A stretch of DNA of 64,000 nt from positions 1 to 64,000 of the forward strand of contig CALWXC010000016.1 in the NCBI GenBank assembly GCA_944385415.1, written 5' to 3'. Within the stretch, counting starts at the first letter, position 1. Each line of letters begins with the position of its first letter. This document shows, piece after piece, positions 18,195 to 25,846 of the stretch. The translations under genes and the position numbers were made by a program. The notes beneath the pieces are model-generated. The model was not told the origin of the DNA and did not search any database. It saw only the letters and a program-made list of their open reading frames with translations. This DNA comes from an uncultured Oscillospiraceae bacterium. Its GTDB lineage: Bacteria > Bacillota > Clostridia > Oscillospirales > Oscillospiraceae.

Positions 18195-19064
18195 CTATTG
18201 CTCCGGCTCCCAGAAGCTGAGATTCAGGTCCACGCCGCCCTCGATGCCGGAGACGGTACCCTCGTTGGTGTACTGCCACATCTGGAAATCGTAGACGAAA
18301 TCGGGAGTGGTGCCATATTCGGCCAGCCAGAAGACGTAATCGGTCAGTTCCGGCAGCATAAACCACTGGTATCCGAAAATCTGATTAAAATAGATACCGG
18401 CCGTATATCCAGCGGCTTCGATTTCCTCACAGAACGCCTTGGCACAGTCGGTGAGCTGCTGCTGGGTCATGTTGGCGGTGCGGGCATGGGGCTGGCCCAC
18501 ATCCTCCCAGTCAAACACAATGGGATAGGTAATATCCAGGCCCTCAATGGCCCGCAGGACGATATCCGCCTCTTCCCTCGCCTCATCCTCGTTGATGGCC
18601 TGGGAGAAGAAGTACACACCGACGGCAATGCCGTTTTCCCGGGCCCCGGCCACATTGTCATAAAATGTCGCATCCAGAGACGTGCTGCCCTCTGTGTAGC
18701 CCCGGTAGCCCACCCGCAGCATGGCATACTCCACGCCGTCGGAGGCCACGGCGGCCCAGTCAATATTCCCCTGATGGTCCGACACGTCAATGCCCCGGTG
18801 GGCCGTTTCCGGACCGTCGTATACCAGGTAATTGCCGTCCCAACGGAACGCGTCGGCGTCATACTCATTGACCGGCAAGCCGGGAATCAGTTCCGTGGGA
18901 TGCCAGGGCTCGTCGGTCTCCACCACTTCCGGCTCCGGTTCCCTTTTCTCCAGATACCGGCCCACCAGTTCAAAGGCTCCAAAGAGGACGCCGAAGACCA
19001 CAGCAACCACTATTACAATCAGCAGAATCGTGGCGGGCGGTGTGCCGCGCCGTTTTTTTCGCAT
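18195..19064 (-). CDS. Membrane-anchored GH25 muramidase (lysozyme family)
   Basis: 289 residues. A basic start (MRKKRRGTPP), one membrane segment (about 11-37), a linker, then a GH25 domain from about residue 93. The catalytic-type acidic residues lie in HRGIDVSDHQGNIDW and in IVFDWEDVG. The fold end QMWQYTNEGTVSGIEGGVDLN is typical. It cleaves the beta-1,4 bond of peptidoglycan and probably acts in wall remodelling outside the membrane. The start at 19064 is set by a GGTGG site 8 nt upstream. It is divergent from the capA-like gene. Confidence 0.9.
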   Translation of the reverse strand: MRKKRRGTPPATILLIVIVVAVVFGVLFGAFELVGRYLEKREPEPEVVETDEPWHPTELIPGLPVNEYDADAFRWDGNYLVYDGPETAHRGIDVSDHQGNIDWAAVASDGVEYAMLRVGYRGYTEGSTSLDATFYDNVAGARENGIAVGVYFFSQAINEDEAREEADIVLRAIEGLDITYPIVFDWEDVGQPHARTANMTQQQLTDCAKAFCEEIEAAGYTAGIYFNQIFGYQWFMLPELTDYVFWLAEYGTTPDFVYDFQMWQYTNEGTVSGIEGGVDLNLSFWEPEQ

Positions 19065-19087
19065 GTTCTCGACCACCTTTCCCCGAC

Positions 19088-19116
19088 AGTATACCACAAA
19101 CGAGCCCATTCGCCAA
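19088..19116 (-). promoter_or_regulatory. Promoter of the GH25 gene
   Basis: Minus strand: TTGGCG (19116-19111), 17-nt spacer, TATACT (19093-19088). Confidence 0.7.
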
Positions 19117-19141
19117 GTTTTTTGCAATTTTCAAAAATCCA

Positions 19142-19170
19142 TTGTGTATTTCCGTCATTTATTGTACAAT
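19142..19170 (+). promoter_or_regulatory. Promoter of the capA-dCMP deaminase operon
   Basis: TTGTGT (19142-19147), 17-nt spacer, TACAAT (19165-19170), with GGAGG at 19191 before the ATG at 19204. Confidence 0.7.
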
Positions 19171-19203
19171 AGTATCAAAGCATAGCAAGAAGGAGGTACT
19201 CCT

Positions 19204-20601
19204 ATGGCTGATTTTGATTACAACCCCTCGGACTACGAGCGCAATGAACAGCGCCTGGAAGCCCGCCGCCTCAAACGCATTGAGGCCAAGCGGCGGCGCA
19301 TTATCCGCCAACGCATGATTCTGGGTCTGGCCGCTGTGGTGATTCTTCTCATCATTGTTCTCATTGCCCGCGGCTGCGGCGGCGACAAAACGCCTCCCGC
19401 CGACAGCGATACCCAGCAACAGCAGCAGGAGCAGCAGAACACCGGCGGCGATACCCCGGCCCTGCCCACATCTTCCACGGCCACACTGACCGCCGTGGGC
19501 GATATTATGGTCTATGATTCCCAACTGGCTGACGCCAAAGAAACTGACGGCACCTACAATTTCCTGCCGTCTCTGGCCCCCGTCAGTTCTCTGCTGACCG
19601 CCGCCGACGTAACCGTGGCCAACTTTGAGGCCAATTTCGGCGGTGAACCCGCTGGATACCCCTATTTCCGGGCCCCGGAATCCCTGGCCACCACCCTGGC
19701 TGGTCTCGGCGTGGATATCCTGCAAACGGCCAACACCTACTCCATTCAAAATGGTATGGCGGGTTTGCAAAGCACCATTGATGTCATCCGGGAAAACGGT
19801 ATGTCCTCCCTTGGCACTTATACGTCCGCCGAGGACAAGACGGAGAATCAAGTGGTGGTTAAAGAGGTCAACGGCATTCGGATGGCCTTTATCGGCTTCA
19901 CCAAGGGCGTCAACAACCTGACGGTCCCCGAGGGTTCGGAATACAGCGTGGACCTGCTGTACACCGACTACGCCACCACCTATAACACCGTCAACACCGC
20001 GGGCATCACCGCCGCCGTGGAGGCCGCCAAGGCCAAGAATCCCGACGTCATTGTGGCCATGGTCCACTGGGGCAGCGAATACGAGACGGAAATCAGCGCC
20101 ACTCAGAAGCAGATCACCAACACCCTGGCTCAGAACGGCGTGGACGTGATCATCGGCAGCCATCCCCACATTGTGGGCAAGATGGAAATGCAGACCGTCA
20201 CCGTGGACGGCAAGGAAAAGCAGGTCTTTGTGGCCTACTCCCTGGGCAACTTCATGGGTGCCATGAACCGCGACAGCACCGACGTCAATGAAAGCGTGGT
20301 CCTCAATCTGGAATTCACCAAGACCAACGACGGTACCACCATTTCCAAGGCGGAATATGTGCCCATTTACTTCTTCGACAACGGAGAATCGGCCATCAAC
20401 CGTTATGAAATCCGGGGCATCTATGACGTTCTGAACGGCAATCCCACGGAGGAAGTCAAAACGGCCATGGAAACCGCGCTGGAGCATCTGGCCACCAACA
20501 CCGAATCCACATTCGCCGCCCCCAACACGGCGGCTACCCCCGCCACCGGTGACGAAACCAACACCGAGGGCGAAACCGGCAGCGAGGTACCGACAGAATG
20601 A
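19204..20601 (+). CDS. CapA-family metallophosphatase-like membrane protein
   Basis: 465 residues. A charged cytoplasmic N-terminus of about 40 residues, one membrane segment (about 40-56), a Gln/Thr linker, then a CapA (PGA_cap) domain from about residue 95. Markers are TAVGDIMVYDSQ, NFEANFGG, DILQTANTYSIQNG, MVHWGSEYE, IIGSHPHIVGKME and YSLGNFMGA. The family is linked to poly-gamma-glutamate capsule export or turnover, but no capBC is nearby, so here it is probably a general wall-associated phosphoesterase. A Thr/Glu-rich tail follows. It overlaps the next gene by 4 nt. Confidence 0.85.
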   Translation: MADFDYNPSDYERNEQRLEARRLKRIEAKRRRIIRQRMILGLAAVVILLIIVLIARGCGGDKTPPADSDTQQQQQEQQNTGGDTPALPTSSTATLTAVGDIMVYDSQLADAKETDGTYNFLPSLAPVSSLLTAADVTVANFEANFGGEPAGYPYFRAPESLATTLAGLGVDILQTANTYSIQNGMAGLQSTIDVIRENGMSSLGTYTSAEDKTENQVVVKEVNGIRMAFIGFTKGVNNLTVPEGSEYSVDLLYTDYATTYNTVNTAGITAAVEAAKAKNPDVIVAMVHWGSEYETEISATQKQITNTLAQNGVDVIIGSHPHIVGKMEMQTVTVDGKEKQVFVAYSLGNFMGAMNRDSTDVNESVVLNLEFTKTNDGTTISKAEYVPIYFFDNGESAINRYEIRGIYDVLNGNPTEEVKTAMETALEHLATNTESTFAAPNTAATPATGDETNTEGETGSEVPTE

Positions 20602-21083
20602 AACGACAAGGATATATCAACTGGGATGAATATTTTATGGGCGTTGCCATGCTGGCCGCCAAGCGTTCCAAGGACCCCAATACCCAGGTGGGCGCGTGCA
20701 TTGTCAGCCCTGACAACATCATCCTTTCCACCGGCTACAACGGTTTTCCAAAGGGGTGCAGCGACGACGAATTTCCTTGGGAACGGGACGGCGACGACAC
20801 AAAATATCCCTTTGTGGTCCACGCGGAGCTGAACGCCATCCTCAATTGCAACGGCAAAAGTCTCAAGGATGCCTCCATTTATGTGGCCCTGTTCCCCTGC
20901 AATGAGTGCGCCAAGGCCATTATCCAATCGGGTATCCGGGAGGTGGTATATCTGTCGGACAAGTACGCTTCGACAGCCGCCACCCTGGCTTCCAAGCGGA
21001 TGATGGACGCCGCCGGCGTCACCTATCGCCAGCTGGTCCCCTCCATCGACAGCATCACCCTGGATTTCCGGGTGGAAGCGTAA
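20598..21083 (+). CDS. dCMP/cytidine deaminase family protein
   Basis: 161 residues with the zinc deaminase signature: His75-Ala-Glu77 (VVHAELNAI) and Cys101-x2-Cys104 (FPCNECAK). Length and the NWDEYFMGVAMLAAKRSKDPNTQVGA start match deoxycytidylate deaminase (dCMP to dUMP, for dTMP synthesis; ComEB-like). Translationally coupled to the CapA gene (ATGA overlap); no functional link between them is obvious. Confidence 0.9.
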   Translation: MKRQGYINWDEYFMGVAMLAAKRSKDPNTQVGACIVSPDNIILSTGYNGFPKGCSDDEFPWERDGDDTKYPFVVHAELNAILNCNGKSLKDASIYVALFPCNECAKAIIQSGIREVVYLSDKYASTAATLASKRMMDAAGVTYRQLVPSIDSITLDFRVEA

Positions 21084-21092
21084 CGAGGGAGG

Positions 21093-21170
21093 TTCGCCCG
21101 TTGCGGCGGGCGACCGGGGGCGCTGCCCCCTGGACCCCTGCGATTTTTTGAAAAAATCGGGCAAAACTTT
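21093..21170 (+). repeat. Composite intergenic hairpin element, copy D (short)
   Basis: Starts 10 nt after the dCMP deaminase stop: CGCCCGT-TGCG-GCGGGCG hairpin, then the GGGGGC/GCCCCC hairpin, then CGATTTTTT/AAAAAATCG. Same order as the copies after polC and the ABC exporter, here on the plus strand and followed directly by a terminator. Confidence 0.8.
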
Positions 21171-21171
21171 A

Positions 21172-21206
21172 ATTGGCCCTGGATTCCCACGGAATCCAGG
21201 GCCAAT
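21172..21206. terminator. Terminator between converging genes
   Basis: 16-bp stem around CAC with a GGCCCTGGATTCC core (21175-21187 with 21191-21203). Serves the dCMP deaminase gene on plus and probably the GNAT gene (stop at 21212) on minus. Confidence 0.8.
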
Positions 21207-21211
21207 TTGTT

Positions 21212-21667
21212 TTATAATTCGATTTTCATTTGGGTTTCTACGTAATGGACGCCGTCAAAGTCGTATTCCACCGTTCCCATATCACGGAAACCCAACTTGT
21301 GATACAGGGCGGTGGCCACGGTGTTTTCCAGTTCCACACAGAGGTATAGTTCCCGGATGGCCATGGTGTCCCGGATGTACTGCAAAAAGGCTTTGACCGC
21401 CGCTGTGCCATAGCCCCGGCCCTGGTACTGTGCTCCGATCATCATGCGGCTCAGGGACCAGCCGGGAATCTCCGGGTCATAGTCGAACAGAAGAAATCCC
21501 ACCATCACGCCGTCGGCATAGATGGCTCGGGTGTACAGTCCCTCCTCAAATCGGGCCTCCACCAGAGACCGGGCGTTGTCGGCTACAAAGCCTTTCTGCT
21601 CGTCTGCTACATGGAGACAAATGCAGTCCATATAGTTACTCTTGTCAATTTCCCGAAAAGTAATCAT
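21212..21667 (-). CDS. GNAT N-acetyltransferase (diamine/spermidine acetyltransferase-like)
   Basis: 151 residues with the acetyl-CoA loop YQGRGYGTAA (about 86-95) and the C-terminal ENTVATALYHKLGF motif of GNAT enzymes. The N-terminus (MITFREIDKSNYMDCICL) and the overall layout resemble BltD/PaiA-type polyamine acetyltransferases, but the substrate cannot be read from sequence. The start at 21667 follows CAGGAGAAC; a longer frame has no ribosome site. Flanked on both sides by hairpin elements. Confidence 0.8.
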   Translation of the reverse strand: MITFREIDKSNYMDCICLHVADEQKGFVADNARSLVEARFEEGLYTRAIYADGVMVGFLLFDYDPEIPGWSLSRMMIGAQYQGRGYGTAAVKAFLQYIRDTMAIRELYLCVELENTVATALYHKLGFRDMGTVEYDFDGVHYVETQMKIEL

Positions 21668-21689
21668 GGTTGTTCTCCTGTTCGATGGT

Positions 21690-22141
21690 GTGATGTACGG
21701 GGCAAATGCGTGCAACGGCAGGGGCAAGCCACCGCCCTACATGGTCGGAATATTTCGGCCCATCTGGTGGTTTTTGGTGCATACTGGCGGGCGGATATGG
21801 AATCCGCCCTTACAGTGTGCATACCATTCAACAACCCCATACCGGCGGCAAGACACACAGGTCCCGCCCTACGAGATCATACGGAACCCGGTTCCGGCGG
21901 GGCTGAGGGGCCCGCCGCAACAATGCGAAGCATGGATTGAGAACCTTACCGCACTTCTTCCGACGCACTGCACCAAATCCAATAAAAAATCCCAAACATT
22001 AAAAGTTTTACTCGATTTTTTTCAAAAAATCGCAGGGGTCCAGGGGGCAGCGCCCCCGGTCGCCCGTCGCAACGGGCGAAATACCCGCGCCTCGTAAGGC
22101 GCGAAACGCCCGCCCGCCGCAGCAGGCGCAACTCCCCCGCG
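21690..22141 (-). repeat. Composite intergenic hairpin element, copy E (three tandem modules)
   Basis: Fills the 480-bp gap after the ABC exporter. From its stop, minus strand: three 25-nt hairpin modules in exact register (22135-22111, 22110-22086, 22085-22061), the GGGGGC hairpin, CGATTTTTT repeat, ATGCGAAGCAT block (near 21920-21940) and GTAGGG-class stems (21789-21809, others imperfect). This is the clearest copy for seeing module periodicity. Confidence 0.8.
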
Positions 22142-22147
22142 GTGCAC

Positions 22148-23905
22148 TTACAGTTTTGTGACCGCGGCCTGGGTGCGGTACAGTTCGGCGTAAGCGCCGC
22201 CCTTTTCGATTAATTCAGCATGGGTACCGGATTCGGCAATAACGCCGTCGGAGACCACCAGAATGCGGGAGGCATTGCGGATGGTCGAAAGACGGTGGGC
22301 AATGATCAGGGTGGTGCGGCCCTGGGCCAGCTGGTCAAATGCCTTCTGAATTTTGGCTTCGGTGACGGAATCCAACGCCGATGTGGCCTCGTCGAGAATC
22401 AGAATGGGCGGGTTTTTCAGGAAAATGCGGGCGATGGAAATGCGCTGCTTCTGACCGCCGGACAGAAGGGTGCCCCGCTCGCCCACATAGGTGTTGAATC
22501 CCTCGGGCATGGCCATGATGTCCTCGTAAATCTCGGCCCGTTTGGCGGCCTCAATGACCTGCTCCATGGTGGCGTTGGGGGTGCCGTAGCGGATGTTCTC
22601 CAAAACGGTGTCGGGGAACAAAAATACATCCTGCTGGACGATGCCGATGTTTTTGTGGAGGGAATCCTGCTGGACCTCGCGGACATCGTGGCCGTCGATG
22701 GCAATGCTGCCGCCGGTCACATCGTAGAACCGGGGAATCAGCTGACACAGGGTGGTCTTGCCGCCGCCGGAGGGTCCCACCACGGCGATGGTCTCGCCGG
22801 GCTCCACGGTCAGGGACACGTCCCGCAGCACGTCCCGGTCGTCGTCCTCATAGGCAAAGTCCACATGGTCCATGGTGATGCGGCCCTCCACCCGCTCCAG
22901 GGGCTTGGCGTTGGGGGCGTCCTGAATGGTGGGCTCCGTGGCCATCAGTTCAATAAAACGGTCGAGACCGGCAAACCCGTTGGAAAACAGTTCGGCAAAG
23001 TTGGCCAGTTTCCGGACCGGATTGATAAAGGTGGTGATATACAGGCTAAATGTGATCAAATCCACATAGGTCATGGTCCCTTTCATAATCAGACCGCCGC
23101 CGACGGTGATAACCGCCACGCTCAAAAGGGTCATAAACAGCTCCATGCTGCCCATAAACCGGCCCATGGCCTGATAATACTGGGTTTTGGAGCCTTTATA
23201 CTGCTCATTGGCCTGGTCGAATTTGTTCAGCTCTGCGCCCTCGCTGGCAAAGGCCTTGGCGGTCCGGATGCCGGACAGGCCCGATTCCAGATCGGCGTTG
23301 ATGGCGCCGGTCTTCTGCTTGACCTTATGGGACGCCCGGCGCATGGCCCCCCGCATGGTGACAATCACTACCAAAAACACGGGAATCATAATGGTGACCA
23401 CCAGGGCCAGCTGCCATTGAATGGTAAACATAATCACCAACGCGCCGACGATGGTGACGGTGGCAATGAACAGGTCCTCGGGGCCGTGGTGGGCCAGTTC
23501 GGTGATTTCAAACAGGTCATTGGTGAGACGGCTCATAAGCTGACCGGTTCGGTTCTGGGAGAAAAATCCATAGCTGAGCTTCTGCATATGGGCGAACAGG
23601 TCCCGGCGAATATCGGCTTCCACGCGGATGCCGAAGATATGGCCCTGATAGGTGACAATATAATACAGCACGGACCGCAGCACAAAGGCCACCACCACAA
23701 TGGCCATGACTGTAAAGAACGTCCGGTATGCCTGGTTGGGCAGCAGATCGTACATGGCCGTCCGGGACACCAGCGGAAACGCCAGATCAATCATGGAGAT
23801 CAAAAAGGCACAGCTGATATCCAACAGAAACAATTTCCAATGGGGTTTGAAATAGGAGAGGAAAATGGATAATTTTCCCCTGGTTTGAAAGTCTTTTGTT
23901 GTCAT
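22148..23905 (-). CDS. ABC exporter, fused membrane and ATPase domains
   Basis: 585 residues: a six-segment type-1 exporter domain (about 1-310) and an ATPase domain with Walker A GPSGGGKTT, Q-loop, signature LSGGQKQRIS, Walker B ILILDEATSALD and the H-loop AHRLST. Half-transporters like this act as homo- or heterodimers and export lipids, peptides or drugs; the substrate is unknown. Start at 23905 (MTTKDFQ). It has its own promoter and is divergent from a PadR regulator gene, whose product may control it. Confidence 0.93.
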   Translation of the reverse strand: MTTKDFQTRGKLSIFLSYFKPHWKLFLLDISCAFLISMIDLAFPLVSRTAMYDLLPNQAYRTFFTVMAIVVVAFVLRSVLYYIVTYQGHIFGIRVEADIRRDLFAHMQKLSYGFFSQNRTGQLMSRLTNDLFEITELAHHGPEDLFIATVTIVGALVIMFTIQWQLALVVTIMIPVFLVVIVTMRGAMRRASHKVKQKTGAINADLESGLSGIRTAKAFASEGAELNKFDQANEQYKGSKTQYYQAMGRFMGSMELFMTLLSVAVITVGGGLIMKGTMTYVDLITFSLYITTFINPVRKLANFAELFSNGFAGLDRFIELMATEPTIQDAPNAKPLERVEGRITMDHVDFAYEDDDRDVLRDVSLTVEPGETIAVVGPSGGGKTTLCQLIPRFYDVTGGSIAIDGHDVREVQQDSLHKNIGIVQQDVFLFPDTVLENIRYGTPNATMEQVIEAAKRAEIYEDIMAMPEGFNTYVGERGTLLSGGQKQRISIARIFLKNPPILILDEATSALDSVTEAKIQKAFDQLAQGRTTLIIAHRLSTIRNASRILVVSDGVIAESGTHAELIEKGGAYAELYRTQAAVTKL

Positions 23906-23935
23906 GCTATCTTCTCGCTTTCCTCGGTTTTCTAT

Positions 23936-23964
23936 ATTATATCCGCTCCCCGGCAACGGTGCAA
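23936..23964 (-). promoter_or_regulatory. Promoter of the ABC exporter
   Basis: Minus strand: TTGCAC (23964-23959), 17-nt spacer, TATAAT (23941-23936), 31 nt before the start codon. Confidence 0.75.
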
Positions 23965-23977
23965 GGGAAATGTCCCC

Positions 23978-24006
23978 TTGACATTATCGATATTCGATAT
24001 TATACT
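23978..24006 (+). promoter_or_regulatory. Promoter of the padR-DUF2812 operon
   Basis: TTGACA (23978-23983), 17-nt spacer, TATACT (24001-24006). The spacer contains the ATCGATATTCGAT operator-like sequence. Confidence 0.8.
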
Positions 24007-24068
24007 GCAAGTGAGAAACGCAACGGGCGAAATCCCCCTTTTTCTTTCCCCTATATTATCGATATTCG
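23983..24068 (+). promoter_or_regulatory. Paired PadR operator candidates
   Basis: The 14-mer ATTATCGATATTCG occurs at 23983-23996 (inside the promoter spacer) and again at 24055-24068 (just before the padR ribosome site). It is part of an imperfect palindrome with ATCGA / TCGAT arms. Two copies 72 bp apart around the leader suggest autoregulation by PadR. Confidence 0.6.
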
Positions 24069-24086
24069 CTATAGGAGGTGCCGGCC

Positions 24087-24410
24087 ATGCCGAGAGAGAA
24101 ATTCCAAACGTTAACGGAACAGATGTACTATATTCTTCTGTGTTTGCGGGAGGAGCGGTGCGGTATGGATATTATGGACTGGGTTTCGGCCTGTACGGGC
24201 GGTCGGGTGCGCATTGGGGCGGGTACCCTCTACAACCTGTTGGAGCAGTTCTGCGACGCGGGGATGATTGTGCTGACCCGCATTGAGGGGCGGCGGCGCA
24301 GCTACCGGATGACCAGTAAGGGCGCGGAAGCCCTGCAAAAGGAATACGAGCGGTTATGTTGTCAGGCGGCGGACTTCCGGCGCGTCATGGAAGAGGAGGA
24401 AACACCATGA
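24087..24410 (+). CDS. PadR-family transcriptional regulator
   Basis: 107 residues. Winged-helix of the PadR type: TEQMYYILLCLREERCGMDIM, then GAGTLYNLLEQFCDAGMI as recognition helix and wing (TRIEGRRRSYRMTSKG), and a short C-terminal dimer helix. The start at 24087 has AGGAGG 8 nt upstream; the GTG at 24078 lies inside that site. It overlaps the next gene (ATGA). Pairs of PadR and DUF2812 genes are frequent in Firmicutes, often near ABC exporters as here. Confidence 0.88.
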   Translation: MPREKFQTLTEQMYYILLCLREERCGMDIMDWVSACTGGRVRIGAGTLYNLLEQFCDAGMIVLTRIEGRRRSYRMTSKGAEALQKEYERLCCQAADFRRVMEEEETP

Positions 24411-25723
24411 GAAACCACCATTTTCATTTACAATATTTCGGCTTTTACGATTTGGACGGCATGGGCCGTCATTTGGAAAAAATGGCCGCCCGTGGCTGGA
24501 TGCTGGAAAAGATGACCACGTTCGGCTGGCACTACCGGCGCATGGAGCCGAAACGGCTGCGGTTTACGGTGACATATCACGACACCTTTTCCGTTTTTGA
24601 CCCGGAGCAAAGCGAGGGGCAGCAGGAATATCAGGATTTGTGCCGTCAAAGCGGCTGGGAGGTGGCGGCGGCCAACGGGCCGTTACAGGCGTTTTACACC
24701 GAGGACGAGGACGCGCCCCCCATTGAGACGGACCCCCGGCTGTTTTTGGATACCGTGGAGCGATTGGCAAAAAAGACGCTGTCTCCCGATATCCTCTTGC
24801 TGGTGCTGTCGGTTCTGGAAGCCTGTATGCTGACAGGTTCCCTCCTCCATTCCCCCATTCGGCTGCTGTCCTCTACCGCCAGCCTGGTCACTGCCATCTG
24901 TTGGCTGTCCATTCTGGTGGACACCTCCATCACATTGTTCTTCTACTGGCAGTGGCATCGGAAAGCCATAATCGCCGCCGCTGCGGGCAAGTTTCTCCCG
25001 GTGCGCAATCACCGCCGGTTCCGTGTCGCCCTGACACTGGCCACCGTAGGGGTGTTCTACGTGATCATTGCCTCCCGGCCTTCTGGCTATGGGGTGCTGT
25101 TCCTGGGAATTCTGGCGGGGATGCTGCCTGTCTTTCTCCTTCCCGCCATGGTCCACGGAATTCTAAAACGCAAAGGCGTACTGGCCGGGGTCAATAAAAA
25201 ATGGACACGCATCACCAGCTTTGGTTCTTGCCTGTTGGTCATGGTGCTGCAATGTATGCTGGTCTTTTCCATCGTCAACAATCCGGCTTTCTATCTGGAA
25301 CCCGAGGACCTGGACGCCCCCCTGACCGTGGCAGATTTAACCGGCGGTGATGCGGAGCATGCCGTCCACCAGGTCTACCTGGAGCGCTCCGCCCTTCTGG
25401 ACCACTACACCTACACCGTGGAGGCTCCCTCTGGCGGGGACGCCAGCCTGCCGAAGCTGTCCTATGAGATTGTCGATCTGCATGTCCCCTTCTTCTATAC
25501 CCTGTGTCAAAACGAATTACACAGCCACGAGGCAGCCTTTCCAACGTTCTATCTGCCTGCGCCGCCCATCGCTGACACTACAAAAGTCTATGCGCTCTAT
25601 GTGCCGTCGGAATCCCTCTGTCGTTTCCTCTTCTGCTGGGAAAATTGGATAGTGGAGCTGTGCGCCCATTGGATTCTTACAAACGAGCAGCTGGAAACCG
25701 CCGCCCGCCTCCTGGCCCCCTGA
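24407..25723 (+). CDS. DUF2812-domain membrane protein
   Basis: 438 residues. The N-terminal part (about 1-100) has the DUF2812 pattern: FGFYDLDGMGRHLEKMAARGWMLEKM, followed by FTVTYHDTFSVFDP and YQDLCRQSGWEVAA. The rest has about five membrane segments (near 140-160, 163-183, 205-225, 228-250, 270-290) and a long outside C-terminal region without a family I recognise. Coupled to padR by a 4-nt overlap. Possibly a sensor or co-regulator for the divergent ABC exporter; function unproven. Confidence 0.75.
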   Translation: MRNHHFHLQYFGFYDLDGMGRHLEKMAARGWMLEKMTTFGWHYRRMEPKRLRFTVTYHDTFSVFDPEQSEGQQEYQDLCRQSGWEVAAANGPLQAFYTEDEDAPPIETDPRLFLDTVERLAKKTLSPDILLLVLSVLEACMLTGSLLHSPIRLLSSTASLVTAICWLSILVDTSITLFFYWQWHRKAIIAAAAGKFLPVRNHRRFRVALTLATVGVFYVIIASRPSGYGVLFLGILAGMLPVFLLPAMVHGILKRKGVLAGVNKKWTRITSFGSCLLVMVLQCMLVFSIVNNPAFYLEPEDLDAPLTVADLTGGDAEHAVHQVYLERSALLDHYTYTVEAPSGGDASLPKLSYEIVDLHVPFFYTLCQNELHSHEAAFPTFYLPAPPIADTTKVYALYVPSESLCRFLFCWENWIVELCAHWILTNEQLETAARLLAP

Positions 25724-25755
25724 CGGATTTTTGCGAAATTTCCCCCGCTCCCCCC

Positions 25756-25783
25756 TTGACTTCCTTGGGGAATATGATATGAT
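25756..25783 (+). promoter_or_regulatory. Promoter of the diaminopropionate ammonia-lyase gene
   Basis: TTGACT (25756-25761), 16-nt spacer, TATGAT (25778-25783). Confidence 0.7.
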
Positions 25784-25799
25784 GAACGCAACAACAAAT

Positions 25800-25824
25800 A
25801 AATTTTTTGCTGTTCAAAAAATTT
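25800..25824 (+). promoter_or_regulatory. AT-rich stem-loop in the ygeX leader
   Basis: Perfect 10-bp inverted repeat AAATTTTTTG / CAAAAAATTT with loop CTGTT, 22 nt before the start codon and about 10 nt after the expected transcript start. It could be an operator or a weak attenuator; it is followed by TTG rather than a long T-run. Confidence 0.45.
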
Positions 25825-25846
25825 TTGTATCATCAGGAGTTGTACT

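Noticed and set aside
22061..22135. CRISPR-like array
   Set aside because: The 25-nt units vary in the stem and keep the loop, with a 7-nt spacer and no cas genes; they are tandem hairpins, not repeats with unique spacers.
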